Shown here piece by piece: positions 27,351 through 36,124 of a stretch of 64,000 nucleotides of DNA. A program made the position numbers and the translations under genes. Origin of the DNA: Parasutterella excrementihominis YIT 11859 (GTDB taxonomy: Bacteria > Pseudomonadota > Gammaproteobacteria > Burkholderiales > Burkholderiaceae_F); contig NZ_GL883679.1 in the NCBI RefSeq assembly GCF_000205025.1, forward strand, positions 28,968 to 92,967, read 5' to 3'. The notes under the pieces were generated by a model. That model was not told the DNA's origin and did not search any database. It saw nothing but the letters and a program-made list of their open reading frames with translations. The stretch's first letter is position 1; each line of letters begins with the position of its first letter.

Positions 27351-28750
27351 TTCGTTCTTCAAAGCTGCGGAGTCGATTTTCGGACTTCAAGATTTACCTC
27401 AAGCCCGTTTGTCTCAGAATGTTCTTTCTGGGCTTCTCTGCGGGACTGCCTTTGCTCTTGGTGCTGGGCACGCTCGGCTTTTGGCTGCGGGAAGCGGGTA
27501 TTGATCTCAAGACGATCGGCTTCCTCTCGTGGGTCGGATTGGTCTACGGCTGTAAATGGCTGTGGGCCCCTTTGGTCGACAACGTCAAACTGCCCTGGTT
27601 ATCCGAGCATTTAGGTCAGCGTCGCGCGTGGCTCGCTCTCTCTCAGGTGATGCTGATTATTTCGCTCGCCGGCATGGCCTTCTCTAATCCGCAGACGCAT
27701 ATGCCTCAGATCGTCGTCTTTGCGCTGCTCACGGCATTCTGCTCGGCAACCCAGGACATTTCTCTGGACGCTTACCGCATCGAAAGCGCTTCTGCCGATC
27801 TTCAAGGCGCGTTAGCGGCAACTTATCAAACCGGATATCGGCTTGCAATGATTTGGGCCGGCGCCGGCGCTTTTGCTCTGGCAGCCTTTTTCCAATCGGC
27901 TCCCTCCGGCGCCTACGATCAAACCGGCTGGACCTGGGCCTACCTCATCATGGCCGCTTCAATTAGCGTTGGTCTAGCAACCACTTTGCTCTCACCGCCG
28001 CCGAACGCTTCCGATGAGAAATCCAAACTGCGTCACCTGGAGGAAATGCGTCACCACGTTCACGCCTTTATCCTCCGCCACCCTTCACTTCCTCGTCCTA
28101 TCGCTAAGGTTATCGGCTGGTTCGGATTTGTCTGCGTTCGGCCGATTGCAGACTTCTTCTACCGGTATCGCTGGCACGCCCTTGCCATCCTACTCCTGAT
28201 CGCAACGTACCGGATCAGTGACGTTGTGATGGGTGTGATGAGTAACCCTTTCTATCGTGATATGGGCTTTACCAAGGAGGAAGTTGCCGCCGTCTCTAAG
28301 ATCTTCGGCGTCGTGATGACCTTGGTCGGAACCTTCATCGGCGGCATCGTGGTGCTAAAAATCGGCATTCTGAAAACGCTCTTTATCGGAGCGCTGCTCT
28401 CTGCCGGCACGAACCTGCTGTTCTCAGCGCTGGCAGGCATCGGTCATAGCCTGCCATTCCTGGTATTCACCGTCAGTGCAGACAACCTCTCCGGCGGTCT
28501 CGCAAGCGCCGCTTTTATCGCCTACCTATCAGGGCTCACGAACGTACAGTATTCCGCAACACAGTATGCGGTGTTCTCCTCCATCATGCTGATCCTGCCG
28601 AAATTCCTTGCAGGCTTCTCAGGCGTGCTGGTAGAAAGCTTAGGGTATTCAAACTTCTTTATCCTAACGGCCGCGCTCGGCGTCCCGGTTCTCGTTTTGA
28701 TCCCGATCATCGGTTATCTTTCGCGGCACCGGGCCCCGGATAAAAATTAG
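27347..28750 (+). CDS. AmpG-like MFS permease (muropeptide transporter family)
   Basis: This 467-residue transporter belongs to the AmpG/acetyl-CoA transporter branch of the MFS. Its first helix region MFFLGFSAGLPLLLVLGTLG and the following FLSWVGLVYGCKWLWAPLVD match AmpG, which imports anhydromuropeptides for cell-wall recycling. About twelve membrane helices are visible. The ATG at 27347 is chosen because it overlaps the rsuA stop (ATGA). The specific substrate is inferred from family only. Its stop TAG overlaps the stop of the convergent UPF0149 gene. Confidence 0.82.
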   Translation: MIRSSKLRSRFSDFKIYLKPVCLRMFFLGFSAGLPLLLVLGTLGFWLREAGIDLKTIGFLSWVGLVYGCKWLWAPLVDNVKLPWLSEHLGQRRAWLALSQVMLIISLAGMAFSNPQTHMPQIVVFALLTAFCSATQDISLDAYRIESASADLQGALAATYQTGYRLAMIWAGAGAFALAAFFQSAPSGAYDQTGWTWAYLIMAASISVGLATTLLSPPPNASDEKSKLRHLEEMRHHVHAFILRHPSLPRPIAKVIGWFGFVCVRPIADFFYRYRWHALAILLLIATYRISDVVMGVMSNPFYRDMGFTKEEVAAVSKIFGVVMTLVGTFIGGIVVLKIGILKTLFIGALLSAGTNLLFSALAGIGHSLPFLVFTVSADNLSGGLASAAFIAYLSGLTNVQYSATQYAVFSSIMLILPKFLAGFSGVLVESLGYSNFFILTAALGVPVLVLIPIIGYLSRHRAPDKN

Positions 28751-29406
28751 GCCTTTTCTTCCCCCTCTTCCGGTTCATTCAATTCCGGCAAGTCGTAGCC
28801 TTTGGTTTCATGAGCGATTTCCGCCAGGCAGCTGACCATATCGGATAAGGCCGAGGGCAGGTCTTCCAATGGAGCCTCTTTATCGAGGATGGTCTTGACC
28901 TGAGCGAAGTCACCCAATGCTTCTTCGGGAAGATGACGTAAAACACCGTGGAGCGAACGGGCTACAGCACGCGAATTGGTATCCAAGATGCCGGGCCAGG
29001 TCTGCGCGGCCTCCAGGAAACCCAATGCGAAAGGCTCAAGCGCTTCGATCGCAGCTTTACCGGTCAAAGGACGACCTTTTTCGTCCTCTGCTTCAAAATA
29101 AACCGGATCCAGAGGTACGGCCTGCGTCAGCTGATCTCCGATCTGATGGAAACGTTTGAGAAGCAGTGCTCTGAGTCGTTTGTCGCTCGCCGCACTTCCG
29201 GTGCCGGCATCTTTCGCTCCAATAGTCGACAAAATATGCGGCAGCCAGTCTTTGGTCTCCGGTGTTTTAGGAAGCAGCTGTACCGCCGTCATAAAACCGT
29301 CGGCTTCGGCTAAATCCATTGCCTCCGCTTCTACGGGAATAGAAGCTAATAACTCATCCGCCTCGACAAATTCGTCATCGGTGACGGCATTCGACTTATC
29401 CGACAT
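28747..29406 (-). CDS. UPF0149 (YgfB/YecA) family protein
   Basis: This is an acidic, helical cytosolic protein of 219 residues from the UPF0149 family, whose biochemical role is not established. Family features are the opening helix with LLASIPVEAEAMDLAEADGF and the DTNSRAVARSLHGVLRHLP region. There is no metal-binding SEC-C tail. Its start overlaps the ptsI 3' end by 11 bases, placing it at the end of the PTS run, and its stop overlaps the convergent permease stop by 4 bases. Confidence 0.75.
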   Translation of the reverse strand: MSDKSNAVTDDEFVEADELLASIPVEAEAMDLAEADGFMTAVQLLPKTPETKDWLPHILSTIGAKDAGTGSAASDKRLRALLLKRFHQIGDQLTQAVPLDPVYFEAEDEKGRPLTGKAAIEALEPFALGFLEAAQTWPGILDTNSRAVARSLHGVLRHLPEEALGDFAQVKTILDKEAPLEDLPSALSDMVSCLAEIAHETKGYDLPELNEPEEGEEKA

Positions 29407-31204
29407 TTTCCTCTACTCCTTTTTCTGTAAATTGTTCCAACAGCTTGCGGACTTCCCCACTGTCTCGGGATTTTACAAGCTTCAATGTGAGCCTCTGACA
29501 AGAGCTCCGTTTCAGGGACCTTATCATTTCCTTGACGATCGGTATCTGCATCGGCACCATAGAGAGCTCGTTAATGCCGAGTCCGAGGAAAAACGGCACC
29601 ATCTCTCGACGTCCGCCCATCTCGCCGCAGATCGAAATCGGTTTATTCTGCTTCTGAGCCGCCTTGACTGCAGCACGAATTAACCTCAGTACTGCCGGAT
29701 GGCATTCGTCATACAGCGGAGCCACAGATGGATTCCCGCGGTCGACACCCAGTGTGTATTGAATCAGATCATTAGTACCGAGAGAAGCAAAATCCGCCTC
29801 TGCCAGAAGCTCTTCTGCACAGATCACGGCAGCAGGAAGCTCAATCATGATGCCCACCGGCACGAACTCATTAAACTCGAGCTTTTCCTCCCGAAGCTGA
29901 GTTTTTGCAAGCTCGATATATCGCTTTGCTTCTCGGATTTCCTGAAGGCTCGATATCATCGGCAGCATAATCCGGACATCCGCACCGGATGCGGCTCGCA
30001 AAATCGCCCGGATCTGCGTGATGAAAAGATTCGGATTAGCCAAGGTAAAACGAATCGCTCTCAGGCCCAGCGCAGGATTATCTTCTTTTTCTGCACTCGA
30101 GAAATAGTTGCGCTTTCTTGCTTCGGCACTGAGCAGCTTGTCTCCGCCGACGTCAATCGTGCGAATCGTCACAGGGCGTCCCGCCATAGTATCAATCAGC
30201 TCTCGATAGCTTTCCATCTGCTCCCGTTCCTCGGGAAGGTTGTCGCGGCCCATGAACAAATATTCGCTGCGGAAGAGACCGACTCCTTGGGCCCCTAAAT
30301 GCAGGATCTCATCTAATCCTGAAACCATGGCCACATTGGCCTTCAGAGTCACTCGGAACTTATCTTTCGTTTCTGCCACGCGCCTGCGGGCTCGATACAG
30401 CTGCGAATACTTCTTTTCCTGAGCTTTGACGTTTCGCTCAATCTCTTTGATTTCAGAGGCCGTGGGATTGCAGATGATCTGGCCGCTATTGGAATCCACA
30501 AAAATGCGGTCGTTATTTTTAATAACGGAAAGTGCTCCAGCCACACCTACGACAGCAGGAATAAAAAGTGTCTGCGACAGAAGCGCCGTATGAGAGGTCG
30601 GGCCGCCCTTTTCCGTGACGATTCCGACCAAATCCAGTTCTTCATATTCAGTGAGCCAAATAACATCAGCAATCGAAAGATCATTCGTCACCAAAATCAC
30701 TTCCGATTGGGCGTTGCGCACTTTCTCTTGGATTTTGCGGCGCTCTCCGGTCAGCTCCTCCTGAAGTCTGCGGATCACGTGCACGATGTCGTCGCTGCGT
30801 TCAGCCAAGTAGGCATCTGTCAGGCTGTCAAAGAGTTTCAGCATATCTTCTAGATGCTTTTGAAGCGCCCATTCGACATTGATCTGCTGGGTCTGGATCC
30901 GATCCGATACGTCATCAAACATCGTCGAATCGTTGACCAAAAGCTTGAAGACTTCAAGGAACGTTTTAACTTCTTTCGGCGCCTTTTTCGGAGAGCGGCG
31001 AATCATTTGATCGAGCTCTCTGCTGACCGAGCTCACTGACTTCCTGAGACGTCCAATCTCTTTATCAACATCTTCGGCTGTCACCGAATAGCGAGGTGCC
31101 TGCAGAGAGGAAGTCTGCATTACCCTGGCGTGTCCGAAACCGATGCCGCTGGAGACGCCAACGCCTCTCAGCTCCTGCCGTTGAGACACAAGCTTTTCAC
31201 TCAT
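29396..31204 (-). CDS. ptsI: Phosphoenolpyruvate-protein phosphotransferase, PTS Enzyme I
   Basis: Enzyme I takes phosphate from PEP and passes it to HPr. The 602 residues show the N-terminal HPr-binding domain, the phosphohistidine site GGPTSHTALL, and the PEP-binding barrel with VGLFRSEYLFMGRD, SLGTNDLIQYTLGVDRGN and the active-site Cys in ICGEMGG. All key residues are present. A short extra N-terminus (SGIGFGHARVM region) is as in standard EI. It lies 2 bases after ptsH. No sugar permease gene is near. Confidence 0.94.
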   Translation of the reverse strand: MSEKLVSQRQELRGVGVSSGIGFGHARVMQTSSLQAPRYSVTAEDVDKEIGRLRKSVSSVSRELDQMIRRSPKKAPKEVKTFLEVFKLLVNDSTMFDDVSDRIQTQQINVEWALQKHLEDMLKLFDSLTDAYLAERSDDIVHVIRRLQEELTGERRKIQEKVRNAQSEVILVTNDLSIADVIWLTEYEELDLVGIVTEKGGPTSHTALLSQTLFIPAVVGVAGALSVIKNNDRIFVDSNSGQIICNPTASEIKEIERNVKAQEKKYSQLYRARRRVAETKDKFRVTLKANVAMVSGLDEILHLGAQGVGLFRSEYLFMGRDNLPEEREQMESYRELIDTMAGRPVTIRTIDVGGDKLLSAEARKRNYFSSAEKEDNPALGLRAIRFTLANPNLFITQIRAILRAASGADVRIMLPMISSLQEIREAKRYIELAKTQLREEKLEFNEFVPVGIMIELPAAVICAEELLAEADFASLGTNDLIQYTLGVDRGNPSVAPLYDECHPAVLRLIRAAVKAAQKQNKPISICGEMGGRREMVPFFLGLGINELSMVPMQIPIVKEMIRSLKRSSCQRLTLKLVKSRDSGEVRKLLEQFTEKGVEENVG

Positions 31205-31206
31205 GC

Positions 31207-31476
31207 TTAGTCCTGTTCTCCGAACTTAGTGTCAAAAAGCTCTTTCAACTGCTGCAGGGCTGATTCTTCATCAGTTCCGTCCGCGCTAATCTTTAAGACC
31301 GTGCCTTTAGAAGCAGCCAAAAGCATGACACCCATAATCGACTTCCCATTCACAACGCGCCCGTCTTTATCAATTTTGATTTCACTCAGAAACTCATTCG
31401 CTTTCTGTGTGAGTTTGGCTGCCGGACGGGCGTGAAGTCCCAGACGATTAATAACTTCTACTTCAATGGTTTTCAC
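31207..31476 (-). CDS. ptsH: PTS phosphocarrier protein HPr
   Basis: HPr is the small carrier phosphorylated by Enzyme I. The 89 residues show the active-site His in RLGLHARPAAKL and a serine at the regulatory position in KSIMGVMLLA, so it could be a target of HPr kinase, whose gene is not in the window. The start codon is GTG (31476), with AGGAG about 9 bases upstream. It overlaps the EIIA gene by 14 bases. Confidence 0.94.
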   Translation of the reverse strand: MKTIEVEVINRLGLHARPAAKLTQKANEFLSEIKIDKDGRVVNGKSIMGVMLLAASKGTVLKISADGTDEESALQQLKELFDTKFGEQD

Positions 31477-31870
31477 TGGTGCACTCTCCTGGAATACAGA
31501 TAACGGGACGGATTTCCTGCGCCTTGGCTCGAAGTTCTTCGAAACTCAGCGAACGATAGGTAAGCATTTTGAAGAACAGGGGGAAGCTCAGCGGAGACAC
31601 AAGCATGCAGCGTTTGCCGCTGGTGTACTTCTTAAGAACATTGCAGGGCGTTGCGCCTTCGATATCCAAAAGAATAATCATCTCCTCCGTTTGAACCGAA
31701 TCCCACACTTTCTTTAAGTGTTCGAACTGGTCGCTCTCTTTGGCGTCGGAATCAATGTCCGCCGCTGCGCAGTGATCAATCGGTCCCATGATCTGAGTTG
31801 CGGCTTTGAGCATGGCACTTGCAATCGGCTTGTGGGCCGCCAGGATGATTCCTTTGGGCAATTTCTCCAT
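31463..31870 (-). CDS. PTS EIIA component, mannose family
   Basis: This is a stand-alone EIIA(Man)-like protein of 135 residues from the ATG at 31870. The open frame extends to 31933. The phosphorylated His is in IILAAHKPIASAMLKAA near residue 15, and the downstream ILLDIEGATPCNVLKK matches the EIIA-Man fold. No EIIB, EIIC or EIID domain is fused or adjacent, so phosphate from ptsI-ptsH probably serves regulation rather than sugar uptake. That reading follows the pattern known in other proteobacteria. Confidence 0.85.
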   Translation of the reverse strand: MEKLPKGIILAAHKPIASAMLKAATQIMGPIDHCAAADIDSDAKESDQFEHLKKVWDSVQTEEMIILLDIEGATPCNVLKKYTSGKRCMLVSPLSFPLFFKMLTYRSLSFEELRAKAQEIRPVICIPGECTSENH

Positions 31871-32002
31871 TCTTCCATCTTCCTCTAAACGATAACGACA
31901 TTTTATATGGGCCGATGCCCTGCGGAAGCCCATTTAAAGCCGCCCGGGTTTCCTCAAAACCGCATTCCATCTAGAATATTTCTTTCACTCATTGAGGTCA
32001 CC

Positions 32003-32356
32003 ATGGCGATCGTTACATTTAAGAGCAATGCTGCAGGCGAAATTTATATGTTCCGTGAAACGGCCGAAAAGATCTTCAAAGTCATCGGAAAGCCTTTAGG
32101 CATCCGCGGTGTTCTCACTCCGGAAGAACTGCCTGCCGCTATCGCAGCACTGAAAACTGAGATGGAAAAAGAAAAGGAATACTTAAAGGCAGTCCGGGAA
32201 CGTGAAGATAAACTCTTCAAAGAGGGCAAGGATTTAGATGAGGAAAAGAAGCCCTCGATCGAACAGCCTGTTTATTTCACTCAGCGAGCTTATCCGCTGC
32301 TGGAAATGTTTGAACTGAGCTTAAAGGACGACACCCCTGTTGTGTGGGGCGTTTAA
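32003..32356 (+). CDS. DUF1840 domain-containing protein
   Basis: This small cytosolic protein of 117 residues resembles the DUF1840 family common in betaproteobacteria. The typical start is IVTFKSNAAGEIYMF, with a Leu-rich PEELPAAIAALK segment, a charged helical middle and the closing TQRAYPLLEMFELSL. Function is unknown. GAGG lies just upstream of the chosen ATG; earlier in-frame starts lack a site. It diverges from the PTS run and is followed by its own terminator. Confidence 0.8.
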   Translation: MAIVTFKSNAAGEIYMFRETAEKIFKVIGKPLGIRGVLTPEELPAAIAALKTEMEKEKEYLKAVREREDKLFKEGKDLDEEKKPSIEQPVYFTQRAYPLLEMFELSLKDDTPVVWGV

Positions 32357-32384
32357 GACCCCGGCTCTTTACCTATAAAGTCAG

Positions 32385-32414
32385 AAAAGGACGGCGCAGC
32401 ACCGTCCTTTTTGT
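32385..32414. terminator. Terminator after the DUF1840 gene
   Basis: The stem AAAAGGACGG/CCGTCCTTTT (32385-32394 with 32402-32411) has a 7-base loop and a T-run. A/T tracts on both sides suit the convergent trkH as well. Confidence 0.88.
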
Positions 32415-32436
32415 TTGCCCGGCCCCTTCTTGATGT

Positions 32437-33918
32437 TTAGGCTCTCCAGAATCCGCGGGTAAAGAGAACGAGGACGGTAAACAGCTCCAGACGGCCGATA
32501 ACCATTAGGAAGCAGCAGAATAAAACTTGGAAGTCAGACAGCGACGTAAAGTTATAAGATGGTCCGAGGCTCCCCAAGGCCGGTCCCAGATTATTCAGAC
32601 AGGCCAGCGCTGCGGAGAACGAAGTAAGGCCGTCCAGTCCGGAAAGCAGAAAGACGATCGTGCTGATCAGAGCAATCACGGTATAGAGCATTAAGAACGC
32701 CATCACTGAAAAGATAATCTGCTTATCAATGACCTTGTTTCCGATGATCAGAGGCCGAACCATACGCGGGTGAAGAATGCGCTTAAATTCCAAGTTGCCC
32801 TGCTTAACCAAGGCAATCGCTCGGATCATCTTGAAGCCGCCGCCCGTGGACCCTGCGCAGGTTGCAAAACAAGACCCGAATAAAATCATGAGCTGAACAA
32901 CAAGCGGCCATTCTCCGTAATTGGTGTTGGCAAAGCCGCCGGTACTGATCACGAAAACCGTATTTGTCACACCGTAATAAATCGCGTCGTAGACATTCGT
33001 ATACGTCTTCGAATAGACCAGCATGAAGGACGCAAAAATCGAAATAAGTGCCGCTGTTCCGATCCAGCCGCACGTTTCGACGTCTTTCAGGTAAACCTTC
33101 AGGGACAGTTTTCTCCAGGCAATAAAGTGCATCGAGAAGTTGATGCCTCCGATCAATAAGAAAACCACACAGACCCAGTCCACGGCTCTTCCCGGCCAAT
33201 AGGCAAAGCCGGCATCGTGGCTGGAGTAGCCGCCCAGAGACACCGTGGTAAAGGTGTGCATAATGGCGTCGTCCCAGTCCATTCCTGCAAAGTGATAGCA
33301 GACGGCGCATGCCACGGAAATCGCCAAATAAATGTTGTAGAAAGCTTTGGCGGTATCTGCAATTCGGGGCGTGAGACGGCCTTCTTTCATCGGGCCTGAG
33401 CTTTCCGCTCGGAAAATCTGCGAGCCGCCGACACCCAACAGAGGAAGCACGGCTACCGCCATCACCAGAATTCCGATACCGCCCATCCAAGCGAGGAAGC
33501 ACCGCCAAAAGTTCACGCTGAGCGGCAGGCGGTCTAATCCGGAGAGAATCGTGCCGCAGGTGGTTGTGATACCCGAGGTTGCCTCAAAAAATGCGTGGAC
33601 AAATGAGATCCCTTCGATATTGACATAAAGAGGAATAGTCGCAGCCAGCGCCAGAAGGACCCAAGCCATGGTCACCAGAAGAAAGCCGTCTCGAGGAATC
33701 AGCTCTCGCTTATAGCGCCGCGTCAGAAGCCACATCAGCAGCCCGGTGAAAAAAGTAATGCAAAACGCGATTTCAAAACCTGCAGAGGCCCCGTCCTTCT
33801 TCCATAACGACAATGCCAGCGGAATCAGCATCGACAGAGAAAAGCCGATGATGATCGGTCCCAGAACGTTAAGTACGGGGAGCAGCATTAAACGAAGGAC
33901 GGGCGGCAGCAGCTGCAT
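32437..33918 (-). CDS. trkH: Potassium uptake protein TrkH
   Basis: TrkH is the ion-conducting subunit of the Trk potassium system. The 493 residues contain four pore-loop repeats of the SKT family; visible filter-like segments are TSGITTTCGT, VSLGGYSSH, STGGFANTNYG and CAGSTGGGFKM. About ten hydrophobic helices are present. It lies one base after trkA, so channel and gating protein are coexpressed. Confidence 0.92.
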   Translation of the reverse strand: MQLLPPVLRLMLLPVLNVLGPIIIGFSLSMLIPLALSLWKKDGASAGFEIAFCITFFTGLLMWLLTRRYKRELIPRDGFLLVTMAWVLLALAATIPLYVNIEGISFVHAFFEATSGITTTCGTILSGLDRLPLSVNFWRCFLAWMGGIGILVMAVAVLPLLGVGGSQIFRAESSGPMKEGRLTPRIADTAKAFYNIYLAISVACAVCYHFAGMDWDDAIMHTFTTVSLGGYSSHDAGFAYWPGRAVDWVCVVFLLIGGINFSMHFIAWRKLSLKVYLKDVETCGWIGTAALISIFASFMLVYSKTYTNVYDAIYYGVTNTVFVISTGGFANTNYGEWPLVVQLMILFGSCFATCAGSTGGGFKMIRAIALVKQGNLEFKRILHPRMVRPLIIGNKVIDKQIIFSVMAFLMLYTVIALISTIVFLLSGLDGLTSFSAALACLNNLGPALGSLGPSYNFTSLSDFQVLFCCFLMVIGRLELFTVLVLFTRGFWRA

Positions 33919-33919
33919 C

Positions 33920-35332
33920 TTAGAAGAACCCTACGGAAGGAGCGAAAAGTTTTTCCACTTCGGAAATTTGGCGCTTGTTGCCCATAAAGACAATCACTTG
34001 GTCCCCGTCGAGCACCTCAGGCACTTCGTTGGCCATAAATACTTCCTGAACACCGCTGACGGTTCGCAGAATGCAGCCGATCGCCGTGCCCTGAGGCATC
34101 GCGATCTTATCGACGGTCCGGCCGATGACCTTCGAGTTTTTTGCCGAGCCGTGCGCAACGATTTCCATCACCTCAGCGCCTCCTCTGCGAAGCGTATGAG
34201 CCGACAGTACGTCGCCCTGACGAATATGACGCAACAGGTCCGAGAGCGTTGCTTCCGTGGGTGAGAACGCAATATCAATGCTCGTTCCCTCAACCAAGTC
34301 AATATAGTCGGTACGGTTAATCAGCGTAATCGCACGATGAGCGCCGAGTTTCTTGGCTAAGAGACAGCTCATGATGTTGTCTTCATCGTCATTGCTGACC
34401 GCGACAAAAAGATCCGTGTTGGCAATACCTTCATCGACGAACAAGCTTTCGTCCGTCATATCTCCGTGCAGTACGAGAACGGAGCTGGAAAGATTCTGAG
34501 ATAAGAACTGGCAGCGGGAAAGGTCGGACTCAATGATCTTGACGTTATAGGCGTCTCCCGAAACCGTTTCGACCTGATCCAGAGCTTTTGCGAGCTGCAG
34601 TCCCAGACTGCCGCCGCCCACGATCATGACTCGGTCGGAGCGACGCGTCTTTACTCGGAAGGTCTTCACGACGGCATGCGCACAGGCTTTCGTTGTAAGG
34701 AAGAAAATTTCGTCTCCGGCCTCAAGAACCGTCTTCCCGTCGATATCATCCAGCCGGTACTTCTGACGATAAATGGAAACGATTTGAACCTTGACCCTCG
34801 GCAGTTCGTCCTGAAGTGCACTAACAGGACGTCCGCACATTTTTGAGGAACTCACGATCTTTACCGACATCAGCACGACGTCGCCGTCGGAGAACTCAAT
34901 AACCTGAAGCGCCTCAGGATACGTAATCAGCTGAACAATGTAGTTAGTAATTGCTTCCTCCGGCCAAATAACCGAAGTGGCACGGAAACCGGAGGTCGAC
35001 AGAAGCGCCGGATACTCTCTGAGCTCATCATTGCGGACTCGGGCAATGCGGGACGGAACGTTGAAAAGCTGTTCGGCAATCAGCGTTACAGCCAGATTAG
35101 TTTCATCATTTGCGGTGACCGCAATGATCATGTCGGCGTCTACGGCGCCGGCGTCTGCGAGAACAGAAGGAGAAGTCGCGTCTCCGACAATGCCCTGTAA
35201 GTCATAATTACTTTGAATTTCGGCAATCTTAGCCTTATTGGTGTCCACGATCGTGATGTCGTTGGACTCGGACACCAGATTGCCGGCGACGGAGGAGCCG
35301 ACTTTTCCCGCTCCGATGATCAGAATCCGCAT
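33920..35332 (-). CDS. trkA: Trk potassium system NAD-binding regulator TrkA
   Basis: TrkA is the cytosolic gating subunit that binds NAD(H)/ATP and assembles on TrkH. The 470 residues have the tandem arrangement RCK_N-RCK_C twice: the first Rossmann motif is IIGAGKVGSSVAGNL at the N-terminus, and the second is MIVGGGSLGLQLAKAL near 235. Each is followed by a TrkA-C domain. The ribosome site GGAGGAG lies just before the ATG. It follows the response regulator across a 30-base gap with a hairpin. Confidence 0.93.
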   Translation of the reverse strand: MRILIIGAGKVGSSVAGNLVSESNDITIVDTNKAKIAEIQSNYDLQGIVGDATSPSVLADAGAVDADMIIAVTANDETNLAVTLIAEQLFNVPSRIARVRNDELREYPALLSTSGFRATSVIWPEEAITNYIVQLITYPEALQVIEFSDGDVVLMSVKIVSSSKMCGRPVSALQDELPRVKVQIVSIYRQKYRLDDIDGKTVLEAGDEIFFLTTKACAHAVVKTFRVKTRRSDRVMIVGGGSLGLQLAKALDQVETVSGDAYNVKIIESDLSRCQFLSQNLSSSVLVLHGDMTDESLFVDEGIANTDLFVAVSNDDEDNIMSCLLAKKLGAHRAITLINRTDYIDLVEGTSIDIAFSPTEATLSDLLRHIRQGDVLSAHTLRRGGAEVMEIVAHGSAKNSKVIGRTVDKIAMPQGTAIGCILRTVSGVQEVFMANEVPEVLDGDQVIVFMGNKRQISEVEKLFAPSVGFF

Positions 35333-35350
35333 TTCTCCTCCTTAATTACT

Positions 35351-35378
35351 CAAAGCAAAGGATTACTCTTTTGCTTTG
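35351..35378 (-). other. Intercistronic hairpin between the regulator gene and trkA
   Basis: CAAAGCAAA (35351-35359) pairs with TTTGCTTTG (35370-35378). The hairpin covers the end and stop of the response regulator and lacks a T-run downstream on the minus strand, so it may be an RNA processing or stability element between the regulator and the Trk genes. Confidence 0.4.
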
Positions 35379-36076
35379 CCGATCTTGCCGACTTCGATTC
35401 CTAACTGCTTTAGCTTGCGATACAGATGCGTTCTCTCCAGTCCTGCGAAACTGGCCACCCGCGTAATACTATTATTTTCGCGTTTTAAGAGGTTCAAGAA
35501 ATAAATGCGTTCGAATTGGTCTCTTGCCTCTCTGAGCGGGGCGCAAAAATCCACCTGATCAAGAAGCTTGGAAACTGGCGCACTGCCCGATTTGTCCTGC
35601 GACTGAACCGGGGCAGGAGCTGCCGGAATAGGCGCCTGGACGCCGGTGCGGATCGGTGCCGGTTCGGCTCGGGTGTATTGCGGACGAGCAGCAGCTCCGA
35701 TCTTGGGTTCTTTAGGGCTTTTAGCCAGCGCCTCTTTCACCGAGCTGATCAGTCGGGACAGAGCAATCGGCTTTTCCAGAAAATCTACAGCGCCGAATTT
35801 CGTTGCCTCTACAGCCGTATCCAGCGTAGCGTGGCCGCTCATCATAATCACCGGAACATTAAGCTGGCCGGTCGCATTCCACTCCTTAAGAAGAGAGACA
35901 CCGTCATTGTCCGGCATCCAAATATCAAGCAGAACCAAATCCGGGTGCTGTGTCATTGCAGATCTTGCCGCACTTGCATTCTCTGCCAAAAGAACTCCGT
36001 AGCCCTCATCGGAAAGGATTTCAGAAAGAAGTTCCCGAATTCCGATTTCGTCGTCAACAACCAAAATTACTGCCAT
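35363..36076 (-). CDS. NtrX-like response regulator lacking the AAA+ domain
   Basis: The 237 residues form a receiver domain (1-120) with the phosphoacceptor Asp in LVLLDIWMPDNDG, switch residues in MMSGHA and FLEKPI. A Pro/Ala-rich linker of about 45 residues follows, then a C-terminal Fis-type helix-turn-helix (SITRVASFAGLERTHLYRKL). The receiver is NtrX-like and the partner kinase is NtrY-like, but the sigma-54-interacting AAA+ domain of classical NtrX is absent. It should therefore act as a DNA-binding regulator of ordinary promoters (inference). It follows the kinase by 48 bases. Confidence 0.85.
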   Translation of the reverse strand: MAVILVVDDEIGIRELLSEILSDEGYGVLLAENASAARSAMTQHPDLVLLDIWMPDNDGVSLLKEWNATGQLNVPVIMMSGHATLDTAVEATKFGAVDFLEKPIALSRLISSVKEALAKSPKEPKIGAAARPQYTRAEPAPIRTGVQAPIPAAPAPVQSQDKSGSAPVSKLLDQVDFCAPLREARDQFERIYFLNLLKRENNSITRVASFAGLERTHLYRKLKQLGIEVGKIGKAKE

Positions 36077-36124
36077 GTTTTTCTATTTGTAATAAAACAA
36101 TTCTTTTCATTTTACCGAACCAAA

